Below are positions 54,170-63,997 of a stretch of 64,000 nt of DNA, piece after piece. The notes beneath the pieces are model-generated. The model searched no databases. It saw only the letters and a program-made list of their open reading frames with translations, and had not been told where the DNA came from. The stretch comes from Pirellulales bacterium. Lineage in GTDB: Bacteria; Planctomycetota; Planctomycetia; Pirellulales; Thermoguttaceae. The position numbers and the translations under genes were made by a program. The DNA lies in assembly GCA_016936015.1 (NCBI GenBank), contig JAFGPV010000161.1:19315-83314 (forward strand), given 5' to 3'. Every line of letters begins with the position of its first letter. Positions within the stretch are counted from its first letter, which is position 1.

Positions 54170-55726
54170 ATGCATCGTCGCGTGTACATCCAGACCGTCG
54201 GCTGCCAGATGAACGTGCTCGACAGCGAACTGGCGGCGGCCGACCTCCGGCAGGCCGGCTGCGAGTTGGTCCGCTCCCTGCGTGAAGCCGACACCATCCT
54301 CTTCAACACGTGCAGCGTCCGCCAACATGCCGAGGACAAAATCTACAGCGCCCTGGGCCGGCTGAAACACGTCAAAGAACACCGCCCGGGAACGATCATC
54401 GGCGTGCTGGGGTGCATGGCGCAGAAGGACCGGCAAACCATCTTCCAACGGGCCCCCCACGTCGACCTGGTGATCGGACCCGGCCAATTGGCCCAACTAC
54501 CGGCGCTCATCGAGCAAATTGCCGCGGGCAGCGGGCCGATCCTCGATATCAGCCTCGACCGCCGCGGCGCCAAGCAATCCGACGTCCGCGCCAGCTTCCG
54601 CAAGTACGATCCCGTCCGCACGGCCGAGACTCGTGCTTCGCGCTTTCAGGCCCTGGTGCGGATCATGTCCGGCTGCGACCAGTTCTGCACCTACTGCGTC
54701 GTCCCCGGCGTCCGCGGCCCGGAACAAAGCCGACCGGCCGCGGAGATTGTGGAGGAAGTCCGCCGCCTGGCCGACGACGGCTGCCTGGAAGTGACGCTGC
54801 TGGGCCAGACGGTCAACAGCTACCGCGACGACTCCTTGGGCCGCACGCTGCACCTGGCCGATCTTTTAGAACGCATTAATGCTGTTGATGGATTGCGCCG
54901 TATAAAATTCGTCACGAATCACCCGAACTACATGACTGACGACCTGCTCCAGGCCGTCCGCGACCTGCCGAAGGTCTCAACCTACCTCCACGTCCCCGCC
55001 CAGAGCGGCTCGAACGCGATCCTCCAGCGGATGAAGCGCGGCTACACCGTTGAGCAGTACTGCGAGATGCTCAGTCGGATTCGTGAGTTATTTCCCCCTC
55101 TCCCTCCGGGAGAGGGTCGGGGTGAGGGCATGAAAGATAATGAGAAAACAGAGAAAATCTCCCCTTGCTCAGCCCTCACCCTAACCCTCTCCGGGCACCA
55201 CGCAGTGGTCGGGAAGAGGGGACATCCCGTATCCGTTACCAGCGACTTCATCGTCGGTTTCTGCGGCGAGACGGAGGACGATTTCCAGCAGACGGTCGAG
55301 CTGGTCCGCCAGGCCCGATTCAAGAACAGTTTCATCTTCAAGTACAGTCCCCGCCCCGGCACCAAGGCGGCAGAGCTGTTTTCCGACGACGTCCCCGACG
55401 CCGTCAAACGCCGCCGCAACAACGACCTGCTGGCCGTCCAGAACGCCGTCAGTCTCGAAGACAACCAGCCCTTCCTCGGCCGCACCGTCGAGATCCTCGT
55501 CGAAGGCCCCAGCAAGACTGCCCTAAAATCCATAAAGCCGCGACCGGTGGTCGCGCAAAACGGCGCGACCAACAGTCGCGGCTTTATGGATACTATCCAA
55601 CTCACCGGCCGCACCCCCTGCGACCGCATCGTCGTCTTCGACGGCCCCGCCGAGTTGACGGGCCGGATTCTCAACGTGCTGATCGAGCGCGTCGATGCGT
55701 TTACGCTGTTTGGGGTATTATTTTGA
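54170..55726 (+). CDS. miaB: tRNA methylthiotransferase MiaB with two in-frame repeat insertions
   Basis: 518 residues (usual about 440-470). The first cluster Cys are in VGCQMN, FNTCSVR and LGCMAQ; the radical-SAM cluster is SGCDQFCTYCVVPGVRG; the TRAM domain closes it. It adds a methylthio group to i6A37 of tRNA. Two insertions: residues about 308-351 (FPPLPPGEGRGEG... SGHHAVVG) between the radical-SAM helices and strand VTSDFIVGFCGET, and about 454-473 (KSIKPRPVVAQNG) in the TRAM domain. Both are encoded by genomic palindromic repeats. ATG 54170. Confidence 0.92.
   Translation: MHRRVYIQTVGCQMNVLDSELAAADLRQAGCELVRSLREADTILFNTCSVRQHAEDKIYSALGRLKHVKEHRPGTIIGVLGCMAQKDRQTIFQRAPHVDLVIGPGQLAQLPALIEQIAAGSGPILDISLDRRGAKQSDVRASFRKYDPVRTAETRASRFQALVRIMSGCDQFCTYCVVPGVRGPEQSRPAAEIVEEVRRLADDGCLEVTLLGQTVNSYRDDSLGRTLHLADLLERINAVDGLRRIKFVTNHPNYMTDDLLQAVRDLPKVSTYLHVPAQSGSNAILQRMKRGYTVEQYCEMLSRIRELFPPLPPGEGRGEGMKDNEKTEKISPCSALTLTLSGHHAVVGKRGHPVSVTSDFIVGFCGETEDDFQQTVELVRQARFKNSFIFKYSPRPGTKAAELFSDDVPDAVKRRRNNDLLAVQNAVSLEDNQPFLGRTVEILVEGPSKTALKSIKPRPVVAQNGATNSRGFMDTIQLTGRTPCDRIVVFDGPAELTGRILNVLIERVDAFTLFGVLF
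55093..55222. repeat. In-frame element inside miaB, CCTCTCCCTCCGGGAGAGG family
   Basis: CCCTCTCCCTCCGGGAGAGG-GGTGAGGGC at the left and GCCCTCACCCTAACCCTCTC at the right. About 130 nt. Reads through without a stop. Confidence 0.85.
55529..55590. repeat. In-frame element inside miaB, TCCATAAAGCCGCGAC family
   Basis: Perfect 16-bp arms TCCATAAAGCCGCGAC / GTCGCGGCTTTATGGA flank CGGTGGTCGCG... in the TRAM coding region. 62 nt. Confidence 0.9.
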
Positions 55727-56290
55727 TGATTGATCTTCTTTAGTAGAATCCATCAACTCGTGAGGAGAGGGCGGATTGTGAACTGTATCGGAATGGTCGA
55801 AATGCTTTGACCATAATTTACGCCGCCAATGTTTTGAGAACTCATCCGCCCGCGTTTCGGAAGCGAATTTCCTTCGGAGCGATTTTGCATCGGGATCGAT
55901 GATTTGGAGATGCCCTAATTCGTGAAGAAAGACATCATAGAGCATAAACCGCCTGATGGCCAATCGCGGCCATTGCTTCCCGCGTTTTGCCCCAAAGGTG
56001 TTGGGCGAGCAACCTTCCTTCCGCGAAGTATAAGATGAACAACTTACTGAAGCTGGAAACGCACAGATTGCAATTTCACGACGCCCTCGATTGGTATATC
56101 CGGCAGTTCGCTTGCCGCGACACCGATCGTTGAAATGAACTGCCCTCAACCGCTCCCATAATTTCTCCGGCAAGCGGCTGAGCAGAACCCGCACGTCTTC
56201 GGGAGTCAAATAATGGATGCGGCCCGCCCGTGTCGGGGTGAAAGTAAATTTGATCCGCTTCAGCTTGGCTTGGAGACAGAGCTTTGACAT
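55718..56290 (-). CDS. Zincin-like metalloprotease of unknown function
   Basis: 190 residues. HELGHLQI (HExxH) after a predicted strand (YDVFL), with a downstream acidic SETRADEF that could supply the third ligand. It does not match a named family I can recall; size and motif resemble small intracellular zincins (ImmA/IrrE-like or WLM-like). It overlaps the miaB end by 9 nt (convergent) and is divergent from a small ORF 83 nt away. Confidence 0.65.
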   Translation of the reverse strand: MSKLCLQAKLKRIKFTFTPTRAGRIHYLTPEDVRVLLSRLPEKLWERLRAVHFNDRCRGKRTAGYTNRGRREIAICAFPASVSCSSYTSRKEGCSPNTFGAKRGKQWPRLAIRRFMLYDVFLHELGHLQIIDPDAKSLRRKFASETRADEFSKHWRRKLWSKHFDHSDTVHNPPSPHELMDSTKEDQSSK

Positions 56291-56372
56291 AGAATCCTAT
56301 CCTCCGAGGGATTATAATATCTCCTCGATCGGGATCGGTCAACGTGGTAGCAAGGAGGGCGACACAGCAGAC

Positions 56373-56552
56373 ATGAAAAAAACAAAAGCTAAAAGTGAAG
56401 ATCCCGATATCCAAGGATCTTTGCCCGCCTTACGTCGCGCAGCAAAGAACGCCTTGCGACTCGGCCTCCAAACCGGTACGCCGGTGTACGTGATGGAGAA
56501 AGGGAAAATTTTGGATTTGACGAAAGAGAAGACTCGAAAACAAGGAAAATAA
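56373..56552 (+). CDS. Small protein, possible partner of the zincin gene
   Basis: 59 residues. A Lys-rich start, a helix (LPALRRAAKNALRLGLQTGT), then TPVYVMEKGKILDLTKEK. The pattern with a C-terminal beta hairpin (VYVMxxGKIxD) is seen in antitoxin-like small proteins. AAGGAGG lies upstream of ATG 56373. It is divergent to the HELGH gene. Confidence 0.6.
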   Translation: MKKTKAKSEDPDIQGSLPALRRAAKNALRLGLQTGTPVYVMEKGKILDLTKEKTRKQGK

Positions 56553-56589
56553 AAAATCTTCCTCAAAATGATCCATTAGCCTCGCCCCC

Positions 56590-58218
56590 ATGCCAACGCA
56601 ACGGCACAAGATCACTGTCTCCCGCAAAACGACTTTTCTGACCGGCCCGTTGCGCCCCGACGGCTGTGTGGACTATTTGGCGGCGACCAACAATTATCTG
56701 CGGCAAAACGTCTCGCCGAAAACCAACGCGGCAATTCCGTTGTTCCAGGTTTTTGGACCTCGGGTCATTAAACCTGAAGTACGGGAACGATTTTTCAACT
56801 GGCTCGGGATGCCCGCGCCGCCGGAAGAGGGCGAGTATTTATTATCTCTGGAAGACTTCGACCCACGATTCAAACTGCCGCCTCTTGAGCAAATTTCTAA
56901 ACATAGAAATCAGCCCTTTGAGCAGGCCTGCGAGGAATGGGATTATGTTTGCTCCGGTCCATGGACATCGGAGGAGTTTCCGCATTTCGCCGCCTGCTTG
57001 ACTGCGAACGAAAAACCTTTGGAAATATTTCGTCTGGCAAGCAGATTGCCGTCGCTTGCCACGCCGCGGATCGGCATGGAGCGAAAAGTGATCCATAACT
57101 CCTTTGCATTCGGTTTTATGGAGTGCCGCGATGCCTGCTACCAATTAGTCGCCCATGCCATGTGGCGATTGGGCTTAGGAGACGTCACGGCGGCCTGGGA
57201 AGATGTTCTCGCTATTTGCCGTTGGGGGAGATTGTGTTTGCAAGGAGTATTTTTGGAGAATTGGTTGACGGGTATTGTGGTTCGAGCGATCGTTCCGAAA
57301 AGCATTTCCCTTTTTGCGTTTTATGCGAAGATTTCCGCCGACCAGGCCCGAAATTATAGGGTTCAAATCCAGGATATGCCGCCCCGAAAATCCATTCAGG
57401 AGATCTGGGATTACGGTGAGCGTCTTGACCTGTTGGATGAACTGCAAGAACTTGCAATAAGGGGTTATGAACCTCCGAAGGAAATTCCCGGCCTTTTCCC
57501 AAACGAAGAGATTCGCGAGTTGATGCAGGAAGCCACCGGACAATCAGATTCTCATCAGATGGTTTATAGGAGATTGACACGTGATTCGCGCCTCGACTGG
57601 AACGAGGCGATGCGGTACTGCAACTATTGGTTCGATCGGGTTGTTGAAGCGTATGACCAGCCGGACTTTATGCAACGTGCCTGGGCACTCTGCGATCTGG
57701 AACATGAAATCGGCGAACGAGGCCAGGAGGTCATGCAACGGATCTCCGGAGACGACGCCGATATCCGGGAATTGGATCCGGAGACCTTAGCACGGAACCT
57801 CGTGGAATTCATTCTCGGAACGCGGATGGTTTCTTGGAAACATACTTTGGATTTAGATACCGAGAGTCAAACCCGAGATGATTTCTGCCAAATTTGTTTG
57901 GCCCTGGCGGGCTACCGCTACGATCACGGCGGCTATCCGGAAGAATTGGAGATGCTCACGCCGAACTATCTTCAGGAATTACCGAACGATTTATACACCG
58001 GCGAGCCGTTGCATTATCAACCGGATGGAGAAGGATTCTTATTGTATGCCGTAGGTCCCAACGGCCGAGACGACGGCGGGCGGCATTTCACGGGCGAGGA
58101 TTGGGCGCAAGCAGTTGAAACTTCCGAGGAGTTCGCCGAACTGCCCGACGACATCGCCCTCCGCGTGCCGCCGAAAAGATCCCGGCCCTCAAATCCCGCC
58201 GTTTCCGGAATGTGCTGA
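56590..58218 (+). CDS. Planctomycete-type paralogue A (no signal peptide)
   Basis: 542 residues. Shares with the next gene the N-terminal TGPLRxDGxxD, a long helical body and a C-terminal segment LALAGYRYDHGGYPEELEMLTPNYLQEL, then DLYTGEPLHYQPDGEGFLLYAVGPNGRDDGG. That C-terminal block resembles the pseudopilin/GspG-like C-terminal fold seen in many planctomycete proteins. Unlike paralogue B it begins without a signal peptide, and an in-frame stop 19 nt upstream rules out a longer form. Function unknown. Confidence 0.75.
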   Translation: MPTQRHKITVSRKTTFLTGPLRPDGCVDYLAATNNYLRQNVSPKTNAAIPLFQVFGPRVIKPEVRERFFNWLGMPAPPEEGEYLLSLEDFDPRFKLPPLEQISKHRNQPFEQACEEWDYVCSGPWTSEEFPHFAACLTANEKPLEIFRLASRLPSLATPRIGMERKVIHNSFAFGFMECRDACYQLVAHAMWRLGLGDVTAAWEDVLAICRWGRLCLQGVFLENWLTGIVVRAIVPKSISLFAFYAKISADQARNYRVQIQDMPPRKSIQEIWDYGERLDLLDELQELAIRGYEPPKEIPGLFPNEEIRELMQEATGQSDSHQMVYRRLTRDSRLDWNEAMRYCNYWFDRVVEAYDQPDFMQRAWALCDLEHEIGERGQEVMQRISGDDADIRELDPETLARNLVEFILGTRMVSWKHTLDLDTESQTRDDFCQICLALAGYRYDHGGYPEELEMLTPNYLQELPNDLYTGEPLHYQPDGEGFLLYAVGPNGRDDGGRHFTGEDWAQAVETSEEFAELPDDIALRVPPKRSRPSNPAVSGMC

Positions 58219-58288
58219 ATCCGCTTGCTTTTTCTGGTAAATTGATCAAGTTGTTCATTCATCAGATAATAAATTCGGAGCCGATACG

Positions 58289-59896
58289 ATGAAGCATTTG
58301 TTTTGCACAGGCCTGATACTGCCGTTCCTGATCCTGGGCCTTCTCAGGGCGGACGAACCGCAGAAGCATGAAGCCGCGCGAAAAAACCGTCCGGCGGCTT
58401 CGCTGATCCGGATTTCTCCGGAGACGACCCGCTTCACCGGTCCGCTGCGGAGCGACGGGACCTTGGATTGCGCCGGCGCGTTGGATCGGATGCTGCGTCA
58501 GGGCGTTACGCCCGCCAATAACGCCGCTGTGCCGTTTTGGCAAGCGACAGGCCCCAAGGGCGTTCCTGCCGAGATCCGCAAGGAGTTTTTCCAGCAACTC
58601 CAGATGGAGCAACCGCCCGAGCAAGGAGAGCATTTTCTTTGCCTTTGGGAGTTTCTTAATCAAGAGCGGGAGAGGGAGAAAGATCCGTCGGAATCCCGGA
58701 GAGACGAGGCTTATCGGCAATTGGAGGAAGCGCAAAAACAACCTTGGGCGCGCGAAGATTATTCGATCATCGCGCGATGGATCCGGCAGAATGAGAAACC
58801 TATGTCCATCCTGCAGGAGGCGAGCCGCCGGCCGAAATACTATCAGCCGATGATCAGCAAAGACGGCGACCTCTTCGTTGGGTCCTTGATTTCCGACATG
58901 CAAGTTTTCCGCGATTACGGGTGTTGTCTTCTCTGTCGAGCCATGATGAAAATCCACGAGGATAAAATTCCCGAGGCGTGGGAGGATATTCTTACGTGGC
59001 ATCGTTGGGCGCGGCTCTACGGTTCTTCGCCCATGCTTGTCACGTCCGGCCTCGGCAGGGGATTTGATTATGACGCCCTTCGCGCCGGGGCGATCCTGGC
59101 CGCGAATGCACCGTTTTCCAGGTCCCAGGCCCAAAAATGCCTTGCCGATATCGAATCCCTCACCCCGTTTCCGCCGTTATCCCGGGTGTGTGACCGCGGT
59201 CAACGCCTGGAGCTGGTCGATATTGCTCTGGATTTAGCGGAAAAACGTCCGGCCTTGGAAAAGATCAAACGTTTTATGAATAAGGAACTGGTGGCACTTG
59301 CCGGTGATGCGAAGATCGACTGGAACGCAACCTTACGTTACTGCCAAAACTCTTTAGATCACGTCGTCAAGGAACTCGATCAACCGACCGTAGCGCAACT
59401 GATGCAAACCTGGAATGCCCTTTGCAAAGAATCTCCCAAGGGGAAATATCCTCCGTTAAATCCAGCCGACCGTCTCTCCGAAAAGGATCGGAAGCTGGCC
59501 GATTTGCTGATCCAGGGCGTGGGAATTCCCTCTCCCGGAACGAAAATGGCCGTGGGATTGTTTCCCCTCATCCGCGGTGAAACCCAGCGACAACTCACCC
59601 GCCTGGCCTTGGCGCTCTCGGCGTATAAAACCGAAAAAGGGGCCTATCCCGACGATCTCTCGGCGTTGGCGCCCCGCTATTTGCCCGATCTCCCTCCCGA
59701 TCCTTGCACCGGAGGCCCTTGGCACTATCGCCGGCAAGGGGAGGGATTTGTGCTCTACAGCGTCGGGCAGAATCAAAAAGACGATGGCGGAAAGAATTAT
59801 CTGGCCGACAACAATTATCATCCACCCGAAGATCACGCGGCAACCAAGGAAGAAATATCCGCGGACGACATCGCCATCCGCACGCCGTCGAAATAA
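58289..59896 (+). CDS. Planctomycete-type paralogue B (secreted)
   Basis: 535 residues. A signal peptide (MKHLFCTGLILPFLILGLLRA) leads into the same layout as paralogue A: FTGPLRSDGTLDCAGALDRML, helical body, and C-terminal LALSAYKTEKGAYPDDLSALAPRYLPDL, PDPCTGGPWHYRRQGEGFVLYSVGQNQKDDGG. The two lie 70 nt apart in tandem, a recent local duplication in origin. Function unknown. Confidence 0.78.
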   Translation: MKHLFCTGLILPFLILGLLRADEPQKHEAARKNRPAASLIRISPETTRFTGPLRSDGTLDCAGALDRMLRQGVTPANNAAVPFWQATGPKGVPAEIRKEFFQQLQMEQPPEQGEHFLCLWEFLNQEREREKDPSESRRDEAYRQLEEAQKQPWAREDYSIIARWIRQNEKPMSILQEASRRPKYYQPMISKDGDLFVGSLISDMQVFRDYGCCLLCRAMMKIHEDKIPEAWEDILTWHRWARLYGSSPMLVTSGLGRGFDYDALRAGAILAANAPFSRSQAQKCLADIESLTPFPPLSRVCDRGQRLELVDIALDLAEKRPALEKIKRFMNKELVALAGDAKIDWNATLRYCQNSLDHVVKELDQPTVAQLMQTWNALCKESPKGKYPPLNPADRLSEKDRKLADLLIQGVGIPSPGTKMAVGLFPLIRGETQRQLTRLALALSAYKTEKGAYPDDLSALAPRYLPDLPPDPCTGGPWHYRRQGEGFVLYSVGQNQKDDGGKNYLADNNYHPPEDHAATKEEISADDIAIRTPSK

Positions 59897-60096
59897 GCAC
59901 TATGTTTTTCTATAGAAACTGGGCCACCCATTCTGTTACAATTGGCCCGCCGCATTCTCTCAGGAGGGCGTGAAGGAAAGAACAAGATATTGCCCCCCGG
60001 TATTGCCCAAATCGCACTCCCGTTACCCAAAAACCAACCTGTTTATCGGCGCAACCTGTTAAATGTTAATGGATTAGAGCAACATCTCTGAAAAAC

Positions 60097-63000
60097 ATGG
60101 ACATCCCCCTTCTCGGTCGTATTCTCGAGGATCCGGAATCCGCCGCCCAGTGGCTGCGGGCAGTCGGCGTGACGGACGTCCGGCGGGGGCGGGGGAATCT
60201 GGCGGGGATGGCCGAGGCGGGGGTGACGCCCGATCTGTTGGCCGTTATCTGCACGCAGTTGGAACAGCACCTGCCGCGGACCGCCGATCCGGACATGGCG
60301 TTGAACAACCTGGAACGGTTCGCCCAAGCGGCGCGGAATCCGCTGGCCGTGGGCACGTTGTTCGAACGTGATCCGGAGGCCCTGCCGATCCTCCTGCAAC
60401 TGTTTGCCGCCAGTCAGTATTTCAGCGACGTGCTGGTCACCGATCCCGAAGCGTTCGACCTGCTGCGGCTTACCGAAGGCGCTCCGGTGGCCCGGCAGAT
60501 GCTCATCGACGACGTGACCGCCGAGGTGATGACCTTGGAGCACGACGCGTCGATCCTGCACGCGCTGCGGCGATTCAAACGCCGCGAGACCCTGCGAATC
60601 GCCTACGGCGACCTGATCCGCGGACAGCCGCTCCGGGTAGTCACCCAACAGATTTCCTATCTCGCCGACGCGGTTCTCGAAGCGGCCCTTCGGGCGGCCG
60701 GTCGCAAGCTTGGCCGGCAGCGCGGCACGCCGCTGGGAACCAACGGTCAGCCGGCCCAGTTGACCGTCCTCGGATTGGGCAAGCTGGGCGGATTGGAATT
60801 GAACTACTCCAGCGACATCGACTTGATTTTCCTCTACGATTACGACGGGACCACCGACGGAGCCCGGCCCATCTCCAATCAGGAGTTTTACGAGCAGTTG
60901 GCCCGGGAGCTGGTCCGTTTGGTTGGCGATCTGACCGAGTGGGGCAGCGCGTACCGGGTGGACCTGCGTTTGCGTCCCGAGGGAGAGCGCGGCCCGATCG
61001 TCCTCGGCCGCGAGGCGGCCCTGCACTACTACGACGTCCGCGGCCGGACCTGGGAGCGGCAGGCGTTTATCAAGGCCCGGCCCGTGGCCGGTTCGATGGC
61101 CTTCGGCAGGGAATTCCTCAATCAGCTCACGCCCTGGATCTATCCGCGGTATCTGACCGCGGCCGATATCGACGGCATCCGGGCGCTCAAACGGCGGATC
61201 GAGCAACAGGCGCACCGCGCCGGGGCCGATGCCCGGGACGTGAAGACCGGCCACGGCGGCATCCGCGACGTCGAGTTCGTGATCCAGTTCCTCCAGTTGC
61301 TCAACGGCGGCACGCTGCCGGAGATCCGCACCGGCAACACGCTCGAGGCGATCGCGCGGCTGGAGCGAGTCGGCTGCCTCAGCAATCTCGAACGCTCGAT
61401 CCTGGAAGAGAACTATGCATTCCTGCGCAAGATCGAGCATCGGCTGCAAATTATGTTCGACTTGCAGACGCATCTCATGCCCTCGGAGGAGAACGAGCAG
61501 CGGAAGTTGGCCCTGCGGATGGGCTACTCGGCCTTGGACTCCTTCCAATCCGATTACCGCCGGAAGACGCAACTGACGCGGAAGATCCTCGACCATCTGT
61601 TGCACGACGCCTTCGGCGGCGAGGAGGCCGTCTCCGACGAGGTGGACCTAGTGCTGGATCCCGATCCGTCGGAGCCGCGGATCCAGGAAGTTTTGGGGAA
61701 ATACCGGTTCCGCGACGTTAAGCAGGCGTACCGCAACCTGATGGCGTTGGGGGAAGAGAAGATCCGCTTTCTCTCGACCCGGCGGTGCCGGCACTTTCTG
61801 GCCGCCATCGCCCCGCGGCTGCTGCCGGCCGTGGCCGAGACGGCCGATCCCGACTCCACGCTGATCAACCTGGGCCGGGTCAGCGACTCGCTGGGCGGCA
61901 AGGGCGTCCTCTGGGAACTGTTCAGCTTCAATCCCCCCTCGCTCCAGTTGTACGTCGAACTGTGCGCCGACAGCCCCTTCCTCTCGGGAATCCTCGTCAG
62001 CAATCCGGGCATGATCGACAGCCTGATGGACAGCCTGGTGTTGGATAAACTGCCAACCCGCCAATGGCTCACCCAAACGCTCGGCGAGCTGTGCCACGCC
62101 GCCGAAGACATCGAGCCGATCCTGCACAGTTTCAAGAACGATCAGCAGCTCTGCGTCGGAGTCCGCGACATCTTGGGCAAGGAGGACGTCTCCGCCGTCA
62201 CGGGCGCCTTAAGCGACATCGCCGAAGTCTGCCTGGCGGAGATCGCCGCCCGGGAGTACGCCCGGATGGTGGCGCGGTTCGGAGTGCCGCGGGTCGGCGC
62301 CGGACGCCGCACGGGCAGGCCCTGCGATTGGGTCATCCTGGGCATGGGCAAGTTCGGCGGCCGGGAACTGAACTATCACAGCGATCTGGACGTGATCTTT
62401 CTCTACGAGGCCGACGGCCAGACCGCGCCCGCGGCGGGATTGCCCTCGCGGCAGAGCACCACCAACCAGCACTTCTTCAGCGAACTGGGTCAGCGGATCA
62501 TCAAGATCGCCACGCAGCTCGGTCCCTTCGGCCGGCTGTACGAAATCGATGCCCGGCTCCGCCCGACGGGCAAAAGCGGCCCCTTGGCCACGACCTTCGC
62601 CAAGTTGGTGCAGTATTTTGAGGAAGGCGGCGGGCAGCTTTGGGAACGGCAGGCCCTCTGCAAGGCCCGGGTCGTCTCCGGCTCCGACCGCGCCGCCCGG
62701 CTGGCCGACCGCGCCGTGGTCCGCTCCGCATTCAGCCGACGCTGGCGGAACACGGACACCGAGGAGATCCGCTCCATGCGGCACCGGGTTGAACAGATCG
62801 CCGCAACCGGTGACCTGAAACGCGGGCCGGGTGGCCTGGTGGATATCGAGTTCCTCGTCCAGATGCTCCAACTCCAACACGCCCGAAACGCCCCCCAACT
62901 CCGCCGGCCGAACACCCTGGAAGCCTTGCAGGCCCTGCACAAGTCAAACCTTCTCTCCGCCGCCGACTACAAACTGTTCGACACCGGCTACCGCCTGTTG

Positions 63001-63195
63001 CGGACCATCGAAGGCCGCCTGCGGCTGATCAACTCCACCGCCCGCGACCAACTCCCCCAAGATCCCACCGAACTGGCCAAGCTCGCCCGGCTGCTCCGCT
63101 ACCCCGGCCCCGCCGGCCTGCTGCGAGACTACGAAACCGCCACCCGCCAAATCCGCAGCCGCTTCGAGCAAATCTTCGAAGAGGCCGGGAAATAA
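60097..63195 (+). CDS. glnE: Bifunctional glutamine synthetase adenylyltransferase / adenylyl-removing enzyme
   Basis: 1032 residues. Two nucleotidyltransferase domains: the N-terminal deadenylylase (LGLGKLGGLELNYSSDIDLIFLYD) and C-terminal adenylylase (LGMGKFGGRELNYHSDLDVIFLYE), each with a central helical region (GHGGIRDVEFVIQFLQ and GPGGLVDIEFLVQMLQ). It adds or removes AMP on glutamine synthetase in response to nitrogen status. ATG 60097; ribosome binding site weak. Confidence 0.95.
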   Translation: MDIPLLGRILEDPESAAQWLRAVGVTDVRRGRGNLAGMAEAGVTPDLLAVICTQLEQHLPRTADPDMALNNLERFAQAARNPLAVGTLFERDPEALPILLQLFAASQYFSDVLVTDPEAFDLLRLTEGAPVARQMLIDDVTAEVMTLEHDASILHALRRFKRRETLRIAYGDLIRGQPLRVVTQQISYLADAVLEAALRAAGRKLGRQRGTPLGTNGQPAQLTVLGLGKLGGLELNYSSDIDLIFLYDYDGTTDGARPISNQEFYEQLARELVRLVGDLTEWGSAYRVDLRLRPEGERGPIVLGREAALHYYDVRGRTWERQAFIKARPVAGSMAFGREFLNQLTPWIYPRYLTAADIDGIRALKRRIEQQAHRAGADARDVKTGHGGIRDVEFVIQFLQLLNGGTLPEIRTGNTLEAIARLERVGCLSNLERSILEENYAFLRKIEHRLQIMFDLQTHLMPSEENEQRKLALRMGYSALDSFQSDYRRKTQLTRKILDHLLHDAFGGEEAVSDEVDLVLDPDPSEPRIQEVLGKYRFRDVKQAYRNLMALGEEKIRFLSTRRCRHFLAAIAPRLLPAVAETADPDSTLINLGRVSDSLGGKGVLWELFSFNPPSLQLYVELCADSPFLSGILVSNPGMIDSLMDSLVLDKLPTRQWLTQTLGELCHAAEDIEPILHSFKNDQQLCVGVRDILGKEDVSAVTGALSDIAEVCLAEIAAREYARMVARFGVPRVGAGRRTGRPCDWVILGMGKFGGRELNYHSDLDVIFLYEADGQTAPAAGLPSRQSTTNQHFFSELGQRIIKIATQLGPFGRLYEIDARLRPTGKSGPLATTFAKLVQYFEEGGGQLWERQALCKARVVSGSDRAARLADRAVVRSAFSRRWRNTDTEEIRSMRHRVEQIAATGDLKRGPGGLVDIEFLVQMLQLQHARNAPQLRRPNTLEALQALHKSNLLSAADYKLFDTGYRLLRTIEGRLRLINSTARDQLPQDPTELAKLARLLRYPGPAGLLRDYETATRQIRSRFEQIFEEAGK

Positions 63196-63291
63196 AGATA
63201 AGTATTAAACAATGGAAAAACATATAATGAAGTGATAGATGCCTTGGATGGACAGTAAAAAAACGGATCGATTGATTAAAGGACTTGGTTT

Positions 63292-63903
63292 ATGATCGCC
63301 ATCATCGACTACGGCATGGGGAACCTGCGGAGCGTGCAGAAGGGCTTTGAGAAGGTCGGGCACGCGGCCGTGGTGACCGGCGATCCGGCCGTGGCGGCCG
63401 GGGCCGACAGGGTGGTGCTGCCCGGCGTGGGGGCCTTCGAGGACGCCATCGCCGAACTGCGGCGGAAGGATTTGATACGGCCGATACGGGAGGCGATCGA
63501 CTCCGGCAAGCCCTTCCTGGGCATTTGCCTAGGCCTGCAATTGCTCTTCGAGAAGGGTTACGAAAACGGCGTCCACACCGGGCTGGGCGTGCTCAAGGGC
63601 GACGTGGTCCGGTTCGAACTGCCAGAGGAATACTCTATTCCCCACATGGGCTGGAACCAGCTCCAAATCCGCCGGCCCGCCCCGCATTTGAAGGGCCTAG
63701 CCGGGGGGGCCTACGTCTATTTCGTCCATTCCTATTACGTCGCGCCGCAGGACGCCGAGGTCATTGCCACCGAGACCGACTACGGCGGGGAGTTCTGCTC
63801 GTCCATCTGGCGCGGCAACGTCTTCGCCACGCAGTTCCACCCTGAAAAGAGCCAGGCGGAAGGGTTGAAAATACTGAAGAACTTCGCGGAACTGACGGCC
63901 TAG
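63292..63903 (+). CDS. hisH: Imidazole glycerol phosphate synthase subunit HisH
   Basis: 203 residues, glutaminase class [13 protein letters not shown], the nucleophile elbow GICLGLQLL with Cys, and HPEKSQ (His and Glu of the triad). It supplies ammonia to HisF in histidine and purine-intermediate biosynthesis. AAAGGA upstream of ATG. hisF and hisA would be beyond the window edge if the order is conserved. Confidence 0.96.
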   Translation: MIAIIDYGMGNLRSVQKGFEKVGHAAVVTGDPAVAAGADRVVLPGVGAFEDAIAELRRKDLIRPIREAIDSGKPFLGICLGLQLLFEKGYENGVHTGLGVLKGDVVRFELPEEYSIPHMGWNQLQIRRPAPHLKGLAGGAYVYFVHSYYVAPQDAEVIATETDYGGEFCSSIWRGNVFATQFHPEKSQAEGLKILKNFAELTA

Positions 63904-63931
63904 TGCTTTGTCAATCTTAAGATTATGGGTG

Positions 63932-63997
63932 CCATGCCCACGCTCGCGTGGGCATGGTATTCGAGGTTTCCCGCATGTCCACGCAAGCGTGGACATG
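63932..63997. repeat. CCATGCCCACGC/GCGTGGGCATGG and CATGTCCACGC palindromes
   Basis: Two related palindromes (63932-63957, 63974-63997) after hisH; no T-run, so not a clear terminator. Confidence 0.7.
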
